DNA of 64,000 bases from Aequorivita todarodis (GTDB lineage Bacteria; Bacteroidota; Bacteroidia; Flavobacteriales; Flavobacteriaceae), in assembly GCF_028561335.1 (NCBI RefSeq), contig NZ_JAQQTG010000050.1:1-64000 (forward strand). The letters run 5' to 3'. The position numbers and the translations under genes are program-made. Numbering within the stretch: the stretch's first letter is position 1; every line of letters begins with the position of its first letter. This document shows, one piece after another, positions 1-8,882 of the stretch. The notes under the pieces were generated by a model. It saw only the letters and a program-made list of their open reading frames with translations, made no database searches and had not been told where the DNA came from.

Positions 1-28
1 TAAAATACCGCCAGTAAAATATGCGGAA

Positions 29-64
29 TTTAATTCTCTTGGGGCTAGCCCCAAGAGAATTAAA
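29..64. repeat. 36-bp perfect palindrome
   Basis: Bases 29-64 are a perfect inverted repeat with two 18-bp arms and no spacer, centred on GGGGCTAGCCCC (41-52) with AT-rich outer arms. There is no T-tract on either side, so it is not a standard terminator. It lies about 45 bp beyond the premature end of the MotA-like gene and may belong to the sequence that replaced that gene's 3' part. No gene is seen in 1-107. Confidence 0.85.
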
Positions 65-107
65 AATAATAAGTTTGTAGAAATATTAGAAGAATGAACA
101 GTTCTAA

Positions 108-683
108 TTAGGGGAAGCTTACAACACCATTTAGTAACTGTCCGATACTTGCAGAGGAAATTGTTGTAGTCGTTCCTGCGGTTGTTGCAGAAAAATCGAT
201 TCCCCACAAACCAATTATTATCCCAATAAAAGTACCACCTAGTCCTATGTACAATGGAACATTAATAAGGTTTCCAATTTCATTGTCCACCTTCTCAAGA
301 TGTCTTTCGCAGGTATCTTTTAAAATTCCAAAGTCTGCTGATGCTCCTTTGTTTTTACACAAGTAGGCATTAGTAGATTTTATTACCTCTGAAAAGTGGG
401 AATGATTTGCTTTTGTTGAATTGGGAATAACTAAAAGTTCCACCTGTTCGGTGTCCTTTGATTCGTCAATTATTTGAACTTCATTTGAGAGTGAATTCAA
501 GTATTTTTCAAACTGGTCAGGTTCGCTAAGAACTGCTTTGTTTATAAAGAATTTTTTGATTTGTATTTCTTTAAACGAACTTGGAAAAAACCGCTGATAC
601 GACTTTATTTTAAAGAATACGTTGAAAAATACAAATACTTGTAATACAACAAGTGCTAAAATGAATATAATCTCAAATGTCAT
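108..683 (-). CDS. MotA/TolQ/ExbB-like membrane protein, C-terminally truncated
   Basis: A 191-residue membrane protein, third gene of the darT-like operon, starting 11 nt after the NADAR-like stop. Residues 4-25 form an N-terminal membrane helix, a polar region of about 110 residues follows, and a second hydrophobic segment near 140-163 contains YIGLGGTFIGIIIGLWGI, the kind of helix found in MotA/TolQ/ExbB stators such as ZorA of the Zorya defence system. The protein stops just after SIGQLLNGV, where such proteins normally continue into another membrane helix. The sequence beyond the stop does not resume the family in another frame. I infer a gene cut short by recombination. The family call rests on motif resemblance, and whether the remnant works is unknown. 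Confidence 0.55.
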   Translation of the reverse strand: MTFEIIFILALVVLQVFVFFNVFFKIKSYQRFFPSSFKEIQIKKFFINKAVLSEPDQFEKYLNSLSNEVQIIDESKDTEQVELLVIPNSTKANHSHFSEVIKSTNAYLCKNKGASADFGILKDTCERHLEKVDNEIGNLINVPLYIGLGGTFIGIIIGLWGIDFSATTAGTTTTISSASIGQLLNGVVSFP

Positions 684-694
684 GTTCTCTGCTT

Positions 695-1375
695 TTAAAA
701 TAGAGTTGTTTGATTGTCGTCTTTTTTGTTTTGAGTTTTTTTAGTTATAGGTTTAGTTGTTTTCTTTTTAGGCTTTTCTTCCTGTGGATTAAGTTTCCTT
801 TGTTTAAGTTCTCGATACAAGTCGATAGCCTTGGGATAAACACCTTCAACATAAGCCTTTACAAGAAAGGCATGAGAAAGAGGCTTTTTCGGGTTAAGAA
901 CATCACAATTCGTTTCGTAGTCAAGCAAAACAATATCTTCCTTTTGTGATGCTTCTTTAAGTCGTTCAACTATTTCTGAAACTTTGTTTTCTAAAACCCA
1001 TAAATAACTTGGAAGATAAATCTGAATTCGAGCATCAATATAATTAAGTAATTCTTTTCCGTTTACTCCTTTTCTATGCCCCAATGGTTTACCATACTTT
1101 CTGACCGTTCTTTTAATGTCCTTCATTTTGTCATTTTGAAATTTTCCTTCATCAATGTCGGCACTGTCAAAAACCTTTAGCGCTTGCCAAATTCCTTCAA
1201 CCGACTTTGCTGTTCGTTTTTCTGAAAATGGTATAGGAATATCTCCATGAGGATAAAACGGACTTAATTTGAGTAAGTTTGTCGTTGCTTTTGAAGTAAC
1301 ATCAACAATTTTGGCATTCGGATATTTTGCCAATAATGTTTTTTCCTTCTTCTTTTTATTTTCAATGAATATCAT
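695..1375 (-). CDS. NADAR/DUF6939-like protein, probable antitoxin of the DarT-like enzyme
   Basis: This 226-residue soluble protein has features of the NADAR superfamily: FYPHGDIPIPF (40-50), then SVEGIWQALKVFD (58-70) with a candidate catalytic Glu60, then KYGKPLGHRKG near 94-103. I recall the DUF6939 family as having this layout. NADAR enzymes remove ADP-ribose from guanosine in DNA and are known as antitoxins of DarT1 toxins. The C-terminal 30 residues are a Lys-rich tail. The start overlaps the darT-like stop by one nucleotide, so the two are probably translationally coupled, which fits a toxin-antitoxin pair. Function is inferred from motif and context. Confidence 0.65.
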   Translation of the reverse strand: MIFIENKKKKEKTLLAKYPNAKIVDVTSKATTNLLKLSPFYPHGDIPIPFSEKRTAKSVEGIWQALKVFDSADIDEGKFQNDKMKDIKRTVRKYGKPLGHRKGVNGKELLNYIDARIQIYLPSYLWVLENKVSEIVERLKEASQKEDIVLLDYETNCDVLNPKKPLSHAFLVKAYVEGVYPKAIDLYRELKQRKLNPQEEKPKKKTTKPITKKTQNKKDDNQTTLF

Positions 1376-2850
1376 CAGGCAAAATTGTTAATGTTTGTGA
1401 TGTTTTCGAGAGGAATCCAAGTTTTAACAAGCACTTCGGCTTGGTGGGGCTTGAAGTCGGGGTCTTCTCTGCTTACAAATCTTTTCTTCGTTGCTGAAAA
1501 TCTAATTCTTTCTAAGTCGATTAATTCAGTGCCTTTCGAGTGACTTGAATCTGTTGCATTGATGTTACAGAAAATTGTGTTTTCGTAGTACGCAACCTCA
1601 ATATCTACTTCTAAAAGTGCTAGGTTTCTTCCTCTTTTTTCCAACCTATATTGCATTGGATGGTTTGTGCAAAAACTAACTCGCACATAGTCTTGTAAGC
1701 CATAGCGCTTATCTAAATCTCTTGACAAGGTGTCACCTCCTGGAAAATTAATTATTATTCCATTTGAGTCTGCAAAATGCCATGAGTAAAGCCCGTTATT
1801 TTCTTTTATTGATTTTAGGTTATGATAATCAGTAAAATGATAAAAAGCTGTTATCCCATTTTCTTGTAAAACCCTTTGAAATTCTCTCCAATTGAATTTT
1901 TTTCTGAGTAATGCTTTAAGTTTATCTTTCTTTTCGAACTTTTTGGCTTCTTCTATTTTTCTCTTTTCCTCTGCTAGTTCTCTTGCTATTCTTTGTTGCT
2001 CTAATATTCTTTCCTGTTCAATCCGTATTCTTTCTGCTTTTTCTTTTTGTTGCTTTAGTAGTTCAGCTTGTCTTTTTCTGAAAATATCTAACTCTTTTTC
2101 TTTAAGCTTTTCTGTTGCTTTTGCGAGTCGTTCGATTCCTCTTTTATAATCTGGTTTTAAAGATTTTGAAAGTCTATTTATGAGCAATTTGGCATCATTA
2201 AGTTTATTTTGTCCTATGAGTGAATCAAGATTATTGAGTTCTTTCTTAATGTTGCTTTTGTATATCTCACGCTGTTTTTTCTTTTCTTTTTCTCTGTTGC
2301 CGTGTTTTTTTAAAGTAGATTTTTCCTGGAGTAATCTCTCAAGTTGCTTGAAATCTTTGTCAAAAGCTGAAACAGTACAATCTGATAGTTCAATCTTGTC
2401 GTCTATTTTGTTTTTGCTTAGAAGAGAGAACAATGTATCTATTCTATTGTCAAATAAAGAAGTGTCAGGATTAGTAACTTCTTTTATGCTTGATTTCTTT
2501 AAGTCAAGTAATGTCAAGCTTGATTGAAGGAGCTTGATTTCATCTTCTAGTTCATGTAGGTCGTATAATTTCTTTCTCCTCTTTGTTGGTTTTGGTTCAG
2601 AAAGGATTTCAGGCTCTTGTTCAATAACCACCACAATTTGTTTCGCACTTTCAAATTCTATAAGGGGTTTAAGAATTTCTTTTCTTTCTTCGTCATTAGT
2701 AGCATTTGACGCTTTTGTTAGTATTTCCTCTTTGTCTATACCTTTCTCAATAGTTGCCTTAGCGTTATGATACACTTTTATATTAGACTTCTTCTTCTTA
2801 CCTACAAAGTAGATTTTAATAGTTGTCCATATTTTTTTGAGAAACTTCAT
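1375..2850 (-). CDS. coiled-coil DarT-like ADP-ribosyltransferase (DUF4433-type)
   Basis: The C-terminal domain (about 321-491) looks like DarT, which attaches ADP-ribose from NAD+ to bases in single-stranded DNA: FYHFTDYHNLKSIKENNGLY near 336-355 with NAD-site His338, VSFCTNHPMQY near 391-401, and HQAEVLV with presumed catalytic Glu472. Stand-alone DarT proteins are about 200 residues. Here some 320 extra residues precede the domain, and 240-310 are a Lys/Glu/Arg/Gln-rich coiled coil. No signal peptide is seen, though residues 1-20 are basic and amphipathic. It is the first gene of a three-gene operon with the NADAR-like and MotA-like genes. Low GC relative to the core genes suggests acquired DNA. 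Confidence 0.75.
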   Translation of the reverse strand: MKFLKKIWTTIKIYFVGKKKKSNIKVYHNAKATIEKGIDKEEILTKASNATNDEERKEILKPLIEFESAKQIVVVIEQEPEILSEPKPTKRRKKLYDLHELEDEIKLLQSSLTLLDLKKSSIKEVTNPDTSLFDNRIDTLFSLLSKNKIDDKIELSDCTVSAFDKDFKQLERLLQEKSTLKKHGNREKEKKKQREIYKSNIKKELNNLDSLIGQNKLNDAKLLINRLSKSLKPDYKRGIERLAKATEKLKEKELDIFRKRQAELLKQQKEKAERIRIEQERILEQQRIARELAEEKRKIEEAKKFEKKDKLKALLRKKFNWREFQRVLQENGITAFYHFTDYHNLKSIKENNGLYSWHFADSNGIIINFPGGDTLSRDLDKRYGLQDYVRVSFCTNHPMQYRLEKRGRNLALLEVDIEVAYYENTIFCNINATDSSHSKGTELIDLERIRFSATKKRFVSREDPDFKPHQAEVLVKTWIPLENITNINNFA

Positions 2851-3181
2851 TATTCAGGTCGTGTGTCGGGGCAAAAGCAAATATGGTGCAGCTGTGTGTC
2901 GGCTTGTGGGTAGGGTTGCACCTCTTTTGATTTTGCTGAAGCGCGGGCATTCATTTTCATTTCCTCTGTTGTTTTATTGTTCCACTGTCGTCTTTTTGGG
3001 TGAGGCACAATATGCAAATAAAAACTACATACCGCTTATTCCCTTTTATATATTATTGTTTACCTCCAAATATACCAAAAAACAATTCTCTTTTTGAATC
3101 TTGGCAAATCTTGCGTCGCTAAATTAAATCATTGCAAAACCCGCCCCATTTAAGTACCTTCATCTTTTCAAAACCATTCCC
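2851..3181. other. intergenic region between the accessory operon and the core genome
   Basis: A 331-bp gap without a convincing gene. Its first 100 bp are GC-rich against the AT-rich operon beside it and carry two copies of GTGTGTCGG (near 2862 and 2892) and an inverted pair GGTGCA/TGCACC about 24 nt apart. This could be a recombination or attachment site, but no integrase or complete att site is seen. A partial match to the -7 promoter box facing the darT-like gene lies near 2880 and lacks a clear -33 TTG. The rest is AT-rich leader for the gene at 3182. Confidence 0.4.
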
Positions 3182-6043
3182 ATGAACAAACTTTTCCTTT
3201 CGGTGCTTTGCCTGGCTACAACAATAGCTTTTTCGCAACAGCCAGCTACTCCCGCAAATAGTGTTGCAAGCGGCATTACACAAAAAACAGAATTGGCACA
3301 GGTTTCGGCTGTTAAAAACCTGTCCTTTAAAAGCATTGGCCCTACTATAATGAGCGGCCGGGTGGTAGATTTTGCAGTAAACCCAAACAATCCCATCGAG
3401 TTTTATGTGGGCTACGCCAGCGGCGGACTTTGGCATACAAACAATAACGGTACTTCCTTTACACCCGTAATGGACAGCAGCCCTACACAGAACGTGGGCT
3501 GCGTGGCGGTAGATTGGCAAAATGGCACCATTTGGGTTGGTACGGGCGAGGTGAACGCCTCTCGCTCATCATACGCCGGCATCGGTTTGCTGAAAAGTGA
3601 CGATAAGGGAAAAACGTGGCAAAATATGGGCCTTACCGACAGCCACCACATTAGCAGTATTCTTATAAATCCTACCAATTCCAACGAAGTGATTGTGGGC
3701 GTGGTGGGACATTTGTATTCTCCCAATGAGGAGCGCGGCGTTTTCAAGACCAACGACGGCGGCAAAACCTGGAGCAAAACGCTTTTTATAAATGACGAAA
3801 CGGGTATTATTGAAATTTCGGCTAACCCAAAAAATTTCAATACTATGTACGCCACGGCGTGGGACAAAGACCGAAAGGCGTGGAATTTTGACGGCAGCGG
3901 CCCGGGCAGCGGGGTTTATAAAAGCACCGATGCCGGAAGTACTTGGGCGAAAGTTTCTACCGAAAACAGCGGCTTGCCCATTGGGAAAGGCATGGGCCGG
4001 ATGGGCACCGCCGTGGTTGATGACAATACGGTTTATTTGATTGTGGACAACCAATTTCACCGAAAGGAGGAGCCAAAAAAAGAAGAAACCGATATACTTA
4101 CCAAGGACGATTTCAAAACCATGGATGTGGCTGCCTTTTTAAATTTGGACGATAAAAAGTTAAACCAATTCCTGAAAATGAACGGTTTTCAGGAAAAGTA
4201 CCGCGCCGAAAATGTAAAGCAGATGGTTCGCGTAGGCACGGTAAAACCAAAGGATTTGGCGAAATATTTGGAAGATGCCAACAGCGCGTTGTTCGATACG
4301 CCCGTAATTGGCGCCGAGGTTTACAAAAGCACCGATGGCGGAAAAACGTGGAAGAAAACCCACGACGGCTTTTTGGATGATCTGTATTATTCCTACGGAT
4401 ATTACTTCGGAAAAATTCACGTTGACCCAAACGATTCCGATAAAATCTATGTGTATGGCGTACCCATCCTGAAATCTTCCGACGGCGGAAAGACCTTTAA
4501 AAGCATAGATGCAGATAATGTGCATGTGGACCATCACGCGCTGTGGATAAATCCAAAAATGCCGGGCCATTTGATTGATGGCAACGACGGCGGCGTAAAC
4601 ATAAGTTATGACGACGGCAAAACATGGATAAAGAACAACGCTCCAGCGGTGGGCCAATTCTATTCGGTAAATGTGGACAACCAAAAAAATTACAATGTTT
4701 ATGGTGGCCTGCAGGACAACGGCGTTTGGGTGGGGCCGCATGATTATGAGGCAAATCCCGGATGGCGGCAAAACGGCAAATATCCCTATGAATTTCTTTT
4801 GGGTGGCGACGGCATGCAAGTGCAGATCGACAGCCGAGATAGCGATATTGTATATACCGGGTTTCAGTTTGGCAATTATTACAGACTTGACCGCGCCAAG
4901 GACACCACGGTGTACATTCAGCCGAAACACGAATTGGGCGAGAGCCCGTACCGCTTCAACTGGCAAACACCAATTTTATTGAGTCCGCACAACCAGGACA
5001 TTCTCTATTTGGGCGGAAATAAGTTGATGCGAAGTATGAACCAGGGCGATGATTGGACGGCAATTTCAGAAGATTTAACGCAGGGCGGAAAACCCGGCAA
5101 TGTGGCCTACGGAACCTTGACAAGCATCAGCGAATCTCCTTTTCAGTTTGGATTGCTTTACGCTGGTAGCGACGACGGGCTGCTGCATGTTTCCAAGGAT
5201 GCTGGCGGCAATTGGACGAAGGTTTCGGATAGCTTCCCAAAAGATTTATGGGTGAGCCGCGTGATTGCTTCTTCACATAAAAAGGAAAGGGTTTATGTTA
5301 CATTGAACGGCTACCGTTGGGACGATTTTAAATCCTATGTATATGTGAGCGATAACTATGGCGCTACTTGGAAGGAAATTGGCAGCAATTTGCCAACTTC
5401 TCCGGTAAACGTAATAAAGGAAGATCCGGTAAATGAAGACTTGCTGTATCTGGGAACCGATAACGGCGCGTATGTTTCCTTTGACCGCGGTGAGAGCTGG
5501 GAGGTTTTTTCAAAGGAATTGCCCAATGTTGCCGTACACGATTTGGTAATCCAGCCCGAGGCGAAACATTTGGTTTTGGGCACGCACGGGCGGTCGCTTT
5601 ATATTGCCGATATTTCATTGCTTCAAAAGTTGAATCCAAAAACGATGGATGAAGTGGTACTCGCGGAAATGGAACCTGTAAACTTTTCGCCCCGCTGGGG
5701 AAGCAAATTCAGCACTTGGGGCGAGGTGTATGAACCAAAAACGAAAATCCAATTTTACAGTCCGCAAGCTGGAAGGGCAACCATTTCCATTAAAAATGAA
5801 GAAGGGAAAGAACTGCGGAATATTTCAATGGAGGCAAATAAAGGCGTGAACGTTTTGGAGTATGATCTTTCCATTTCTGACCCGCCTGCCGAACGGGCAG
5901 GAAAAGAAAAAAGGGTTTTGGAAAACGGCGACACCAAATTGAAACAAGCGGAGAACGGAAAGTTCTATCTTCCGAAAGGAAAATACAAAGTGAATGTGTC
6001 GGTGAACGGAAAAACCGCAACTTCTGAATTGGAGGTAAAGTAA
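3182..6043 (+). CDS. secreted BNR/VPS10-type beta-propeller protein
   Basis: A 953-residue exported protein. The chosen ATG opens a signal peptide (about residues 1-18, cut after AFS). The body is built from sialidase/sortilin-like blades: at least ten Asp-box motifs of the form S-x-D-x-G-x-T-W occur, for example SDDKGKTW, TNDGGKTW, STDAGSTW, SSDGGKTF, SKDAGGNW and SDNYGATW. Such proteins are usually annotated as VPS10-domain or WD40/YVTN/BNR-like glycosyl-hydrolase-related proteins, though no glycosidase active site is visible. The last 130 residues look like a beta-sandwich. A short REP-like palindrome lies inside the coding sequence at 5885-5901. It is monocistronic and precedes the sdh operon promoter. 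Substrate unknown. Confidence 0.8.
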   Translation: MNKLFLSVLCLATTIAFSQQPATPANSVASGITQKTELAQVSAVKNLSFKSIGPTIMSGRVVDFAVNPNNPIEFYVGYASGGLWHTNNNGTSFTPVMDSSPTQNVGCVAVDWQNGTIWVGTGEVNASRSSYAGIGLLKSDDKGKTWQNMGLTDSHHISSILINPTNSNEVIVGVVGHLYSPNEERGVFKTNDGGKTWSKTLFINDETGIIEISANPKNFNTMYATAWDKDRKAWNFDGSGPGSGVYKSTDAGSTWAKVSTENSGLPIGKGMGRMGTAVVDDNTVYLIVDNQFHRKEEPKKEETDILTKDDFKTMDVAAFLNLDDKKLNQFLKMNGFQEKYRAENVKQMVRVGTVKPKDLAKYLEDANSALFDTPVIGAEVYKSTDGGKTWKKTHDGFLDDLYYSYGYYFGKIHVDPNDSDKIYVYGVPILKSSDGGKTFKSIDADNVHVDHHALWINPKMPGHLIDGNDGGVNISYDDGKTWIKNNAPAVGQFYSVNVDNQKNYNVYGGLQDNGVWVGPHDYEANPGWRQNGKYPYEFLLGGDGMQVQIDSRDSDIVYTGFQFGNYYRLDRAKDTTVYIQPKHELGESPYRFNWQTPILLSPHNQDILYLGGNKLMRSMNQGDDWTAISEDLTQGGKPGNVAYGTLTSISESPFQFGLLYAGSDDGLLHVSKDAGGNWTKVSDSFPKDLWVSRVIASSHKKERVYVTLNGYRWDDFKSYVYVSDNYGATWKEIGSNLPTSPVNVIKEDPVNEDLLYLGTDNGAYVSFDRGESWEVFSKELPNVAVHDLVIQPEAKHLVLGTHGRSLYIADISLLQKLNPKTMDEVVLAEMEPVNFSPRWGSKFSTWGEVYEPKTKIQFYSPQAGRATISIKNEEGKELRNISMEANKGVNVLEYDLSISDPPAERAGKEKRVLENGDTKLKQAENGKFYLPKGKYKVNVSVNGKTATSELEVK
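5885..5901. repeat. REP-like palindrome inside a coding sequence
   Basis: CCTGCC and GGCAGG separated by five bases. The same core is found in the intergenic elements at 22316 and 50412. Here it is read in frame as part of residues PPAERAGKEK of the propeller protein, in a variable linker of the C-terminal region. Confidence 0.5.
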
Positions 6044-6094
6044 CCCCGTTGTATTTAAACCGATTCTAAATAGATTTTAAACAATTCAGAATGT

Positions 6095-6125
6095 TTGGCA
6101 ACAAGCCTTTTGAAGCGTATTTTTG
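6095..6125 (+). promoter_or_regulatory. sdh operon promoter
   Basis: TTG at 6095-6097 and TATTTTTG at 6118-6125 with a 20-nt spacer match the Bacteroidota primary-sigma consensus (TTG, 19-23 nt, TAnnTTTG). The ATG of sdhC follows 27 nt later. Confidence 0.75.
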
Positions 6126-6152
6126 TGTAACTATTCTTGAAATAAAACCATA

Positions 6153-6809
6153 ATGGCAATACTATCCTCTTCAATTGCGCGAAAAGTTGCTATGGCGCTT
6201 TCCGGCCTTTTTCTCGTGCTGTTTTTGGCACAACACTTTACCATCAATGTTACTTCGGTTATAGATCCGGATACTTTCAATAGCTGGTCGCACTTTATGG
6301 GGCACAATATTTTGGTGCAGTTTGTCCTGCAGCCTATTTTGATCTTTGGGGTGGTTTTCCACTTTATTATGGGAATCGTACTCGAAATAAGAAACAACAA
6401 CGCAAGACAGATCAGCTACAAATCCTTTAAGGGAAACAAAAACTCAACCTGGGCCTCGCGAAATATGATTATCAGCGGCGCCGTGATTTTGGCGTTTTTG
6501 GGACTTCACTTTTACGATTTCTGGTTTCCGGAAATAGTTCATAAATACATTGAAAGCAACCCGATGGACCCAACCCGTTATTATCCAGACTTGCTTCATA
6601 AATTTGAAAGCCCGGTGCGCACAGGCTTGTACTGCTTGGCTTTTGTACTGCTGGCGCTCCACCTTTGGCACGGCTTTTCGTCGTCTTTCCAAAGTATGGG
6701 CTGGAACAACAAATATTCAAAGGGCCTAAGAGGGTTTACCCAAGTTTACGCAGTAGCTATTCCCTTAGGATTTATTTTCATTGCTCTTTACCTTCACTTT
6801 ATACAATAA
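6153..6809 (+). CDS. sdhC: succinate dehydrogenase cytochrome b subunit
   Basis: A 218-residue membrane anchor of the succinate dehydrogenase/fumarate reductase complex (complex II), passing electrons between the SdhAB head and the menaquinone pool. Five hydrophobic helices are seen (about 10-31, 52-78, 102-122, 155-175, 195-216), with His residues in several helices as candidate heme ligands. This single-anchor, two-heme layout is the one usual in Bacteroidota. First gene of sdhC-sdhA-sdhB, directly downstream of a strong promoter match. The stop is 17 nt before the sdhA start. Confidence 0.9.
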   Translation: MAILSSSIARKVAMALSGLFLVLFLAQHFTINVTSVIDPDTFNSWSHFMGHNILVQFVLQPILIFGVVFHFIMGIVLEIRNNNARQISYKSFKGNKNSTWASRNMIISGAVILAFLGLHFYDFWFPEIVHKYIESNPMDPTRYYPDLLHKFESPVRTGLYCLAFVLLALHLWHGFSSSFQSMGWNNKYSKGLRGFTQVYAVAIPLGFIFIALYLHFIQ

Positions 6810-6826
6810 CCACGAAACGCAACGCT

Positions 6827-8830
6827 ATGTCAGTATTAGATTCAAAAATCCCCAAAGGACCCTTAGCCGATAAGTGGACAAAACATAAAAACGATATAAA
6901 CCTCGTTAACCCTGCCAACAAACGGAATATAGACATTATCGTGGTAGGTACCGGTCTGGCTGGAGGAAGTGCCGCCGCAACCCTTGCCGAATTGGGCTAT
7001 AACGTAAAAACCTTCTGCTATCAGGATTCTCCCCGCCGTGCGCATTCCATTGCTGCGCAGGGAGGTATCAACGCATCGAAAAACTACCAAGGCGATGGCG
7101 ATTCAGACTATAGATTGTTCTACGATACCATAAAAGGGGGCGATTACCGTTCGCGCGAGGCAAACGTATATCGTCTTGCTGAGGTTTCGGCAAATATTAT
7201 TGACCAATGCGTGGCTCAGGGTGTTCCTTTTGCGCGTGAATACGGAGGCTATTTGGACAACCGTTCCTTTGGGGGCGTATTGGTATCGCGTACTTTTTAT
7301 GCGAAAGGGCAAACCGGGCAACAACTGCTTTTGGGCGCGTATTCGGCAATGAACCGCCAAATAAACCGTGGAAAAATCACGCCGTACAACCGTCACGAAA
7401 TGCTCGATTTGGTAATAATTGACGGCAAAGCACGAGGGATTATTGCCCGCGATCTGGTTTCGGGCGAAATAGAGAGGCATTCCGCACACGCCGTGGTTAT
7501 TGCTTCGGGCGGCTACGGAAATGTTTTCTTCCTCTCTACAAATGCTATGGGAAGCAATGTTACCGCTTCGTGGAAAATTCATAAAAGAGGCGCGTATTTC
7601 GCAAATCCTTGCTATACACAGATTCACCCCACTTGTATTCCCGTTTCCGGAGAGCACCAAAGCAAGCTGACGTTGATGTCGGAATCCCTTCGGAACGACG
7701 GAAGAATATGGGTGCCGAAGAAAAAGGAAGATGCCGAAGCCATTCGCCAAGGCAAGAAAAAGCCGAACGACCTATCCCATGAAGAACGGGATTACTATCT
7801 GGAAAGAAGATACCCTTCCTTCGGAAATCTTGTGCCGCGTGATGTTGCTTCACGCGCCGCCAAAGAGCGTTGCGATGCAGGTTTTGGCGTAAACAAAACC
7901 GGGCAGGCGGTATTTTTGGACTTTGCTTCGGCCATTGAACGCTACGGAAAGGAACACGCCGCAATGCACGGAAACCATAATCCTTCCAAAGAGGAAGTAA
8001 CAAAACTTGGAAAACAGGTAATCGAGGAAAAATACGGAAACCTTTTCCAGATGTACGAGAAAATTGTAGATGAAAACCCCTACGAAACCCCAATGATGAT
8101 CTACCCTGCGGTACATTACACTATGGGCGGTATTTGGGTAGATTACAACTTGCAATCCACTATCCCGGGTTGTTACGTTACCGGCGAGGCCAACTTTAGC
8201 GACCACGGCGCAAACCGTTTGGGTGCTTCGGCATTGATGCAAGGTTTGGCAGATGGATACTTTGTATTGCCATACACCATTGGCGATTATTTGGCACAGG
8301 ACATTAAAACCGGAAAAATACCAACGGACACGAAGGAATTTGACGAAGCCGAAAAGAACGTCCGTGATTTGTTGGAAAAATTGATAAACAATAAAGGGAC
8401 CCATTCGGTAGATCACTTCCATAAAAAATTGGGTCACATAATGTGGAACAAATGCGGTATGGCGCGGAATGCGGAAGGACTGAAAGAAGCAATGGCTGAA
8501 ATTAGAGCCCTTCGTGAGGAATTTTGGCGAGATGTAAAAGTTCCTGGCGGATTGAACGAATTGAACAATGAACTTGAAAAAGCAACCCGTGTAGCAGATT
8601 TCCTTGAATTGGGAGAATTGTTTGCAAAGGATGCCTTAAATAGAAATGAATCTGCCGGCGGCCACTTCCGTGAGGAATACCAAACCGAGGAGGGAGAAGC
8701 CCTGCGCGATGACGAAAACTTTATGTACGTCGCCGCTTGGGAATACACCGGAGACCCCGGAAATGAAGTGCTTCACAAGGAAGAATTGGAGTACGAGAAT
8801 ATTGAGGTAAAGTCGCGGAGCTATAAATAA
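6827..8830 (+). CDS. sdhA: succinate dehydrogenase/fumarate reductase flavoprotein subunit
   Basis: This 667-residue catalytic subunit oxidises succinate to fumarate using covalently bound FAD. Near residues 40-56 is the Rossmann motif [33 protein letters not shown] contains the FAD-linking His. The substrate-site signature around HPTCIP and the late [12 protein letters not shown] segment are present. The reading frame is open further upstream, but that part overlaps sdhC in another frame; the ATG at 6827 gives the normal N-terminus [13 protein letters not shown]. Next in the operon should be sdhB, but a four-helix-bundle gene sits between. Confidence 0.93.
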   Translation: MSVLDSKIPKGPLADKWTKHKNDINLVNPANKRNIDIIVVGTGLAGGSAAATLAELGYNVKTFCYQDSPRRAHSIAAQGGINASKNYQGDGDSDYRLFYDTIKGGDYRSREANVYRLAEVSANIIDQCVAQGVPFAREYGGYLDNRSFGGVLVSRTFYAKGQTGQQLLLGAYSAMNRQINRGKITPYNRHEMLDLVIIDGKARGIIARDLVSGEIERHSAHAVVIASGGYGNVFFLSTNAMGSNVTASWKIHKRGAYFANPCYTQIHPTCIPVSGEHQSKLTLMSESLRNDGRIWVPKKKEDAEAIRQGKKKPNDLSHEERDYYLERRYPSFGNLVPRDVASRAAKERCDAGFGVNKTGQAVFLDFASAIERYGKEHAAMHGNHNPSKEEVTKLGKQVIEEKYGNLFQMYEKIVDENPYETPMMIYPAVHYTMGGIWVDYNLQSTIPGCYVTGEANFSDHGANRLGASALMQGLADGYFVLPYTIGDYLAQDIKTGKIPTDTKEFDEAEKNVRDLLEKLINNKGTHSVDHFHKKLGHIMWNKCGMARNAEGLKEAMAEIRALREEFWRDVKVPGGLNELNNELEKATRVADFLELGELFAKDALNRNESAGGHFREEYQTEEGEALRDDENFMYVAAWEYTGDPGNEVLHKEELEYENIEVKSRSYK

Positions 8831-8865
8831 GTTAAGTGTTAAGGGTTAGGCGTTAAGAGTGAAAA
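8831..8865 (+). repeat. heptamer array, five units (GTTAAGN type)
   Basis: Immediately after the sdhA stop codon come five 7-bp units: GTTAAGT, GTTAAGG, GTTAGGC, GTTAAGA and a degenerate GTGAAAA. This is the reverse complement of the longer array at 9292-9396, so the two arrays face each other across the four-helix-bundle gene. Confidence 0.8.
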
Positions 8866-8882
8866 CTTGAAATAAAATTGAT

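Noticed and set aside
29-64. 36-bp palindrome as a terminator for the MotA-like gene
   Set aside because: No T-tract on the transcribed side and no loop; better described as a palindrome of unknown origin.
1-118. Open minus-strand frame beyond the MotA-like stop as the missing C-terminus
   Set aside because: The residues do not form the expected membrane helix pattern, and half of it lies in the palindrome.
2180-2527. Ser/Leu-rich plus-strand frames opposite the darT-like gene
   Set aside because: They mirror the Lys/Glu coiled coil; no start context or family.
3569-4060. Long open frames opposite the propeller protein gene
   Set aside because: They are shadows of a GC-richer gene with a signal peptide and repeated Asp boxes; none has a family motif.
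6665-6826. Upstream extension of the sdhA frame
   Set aside because: It overlaps sdhC coding in another frame and the extra residues do not resemble SdhA.
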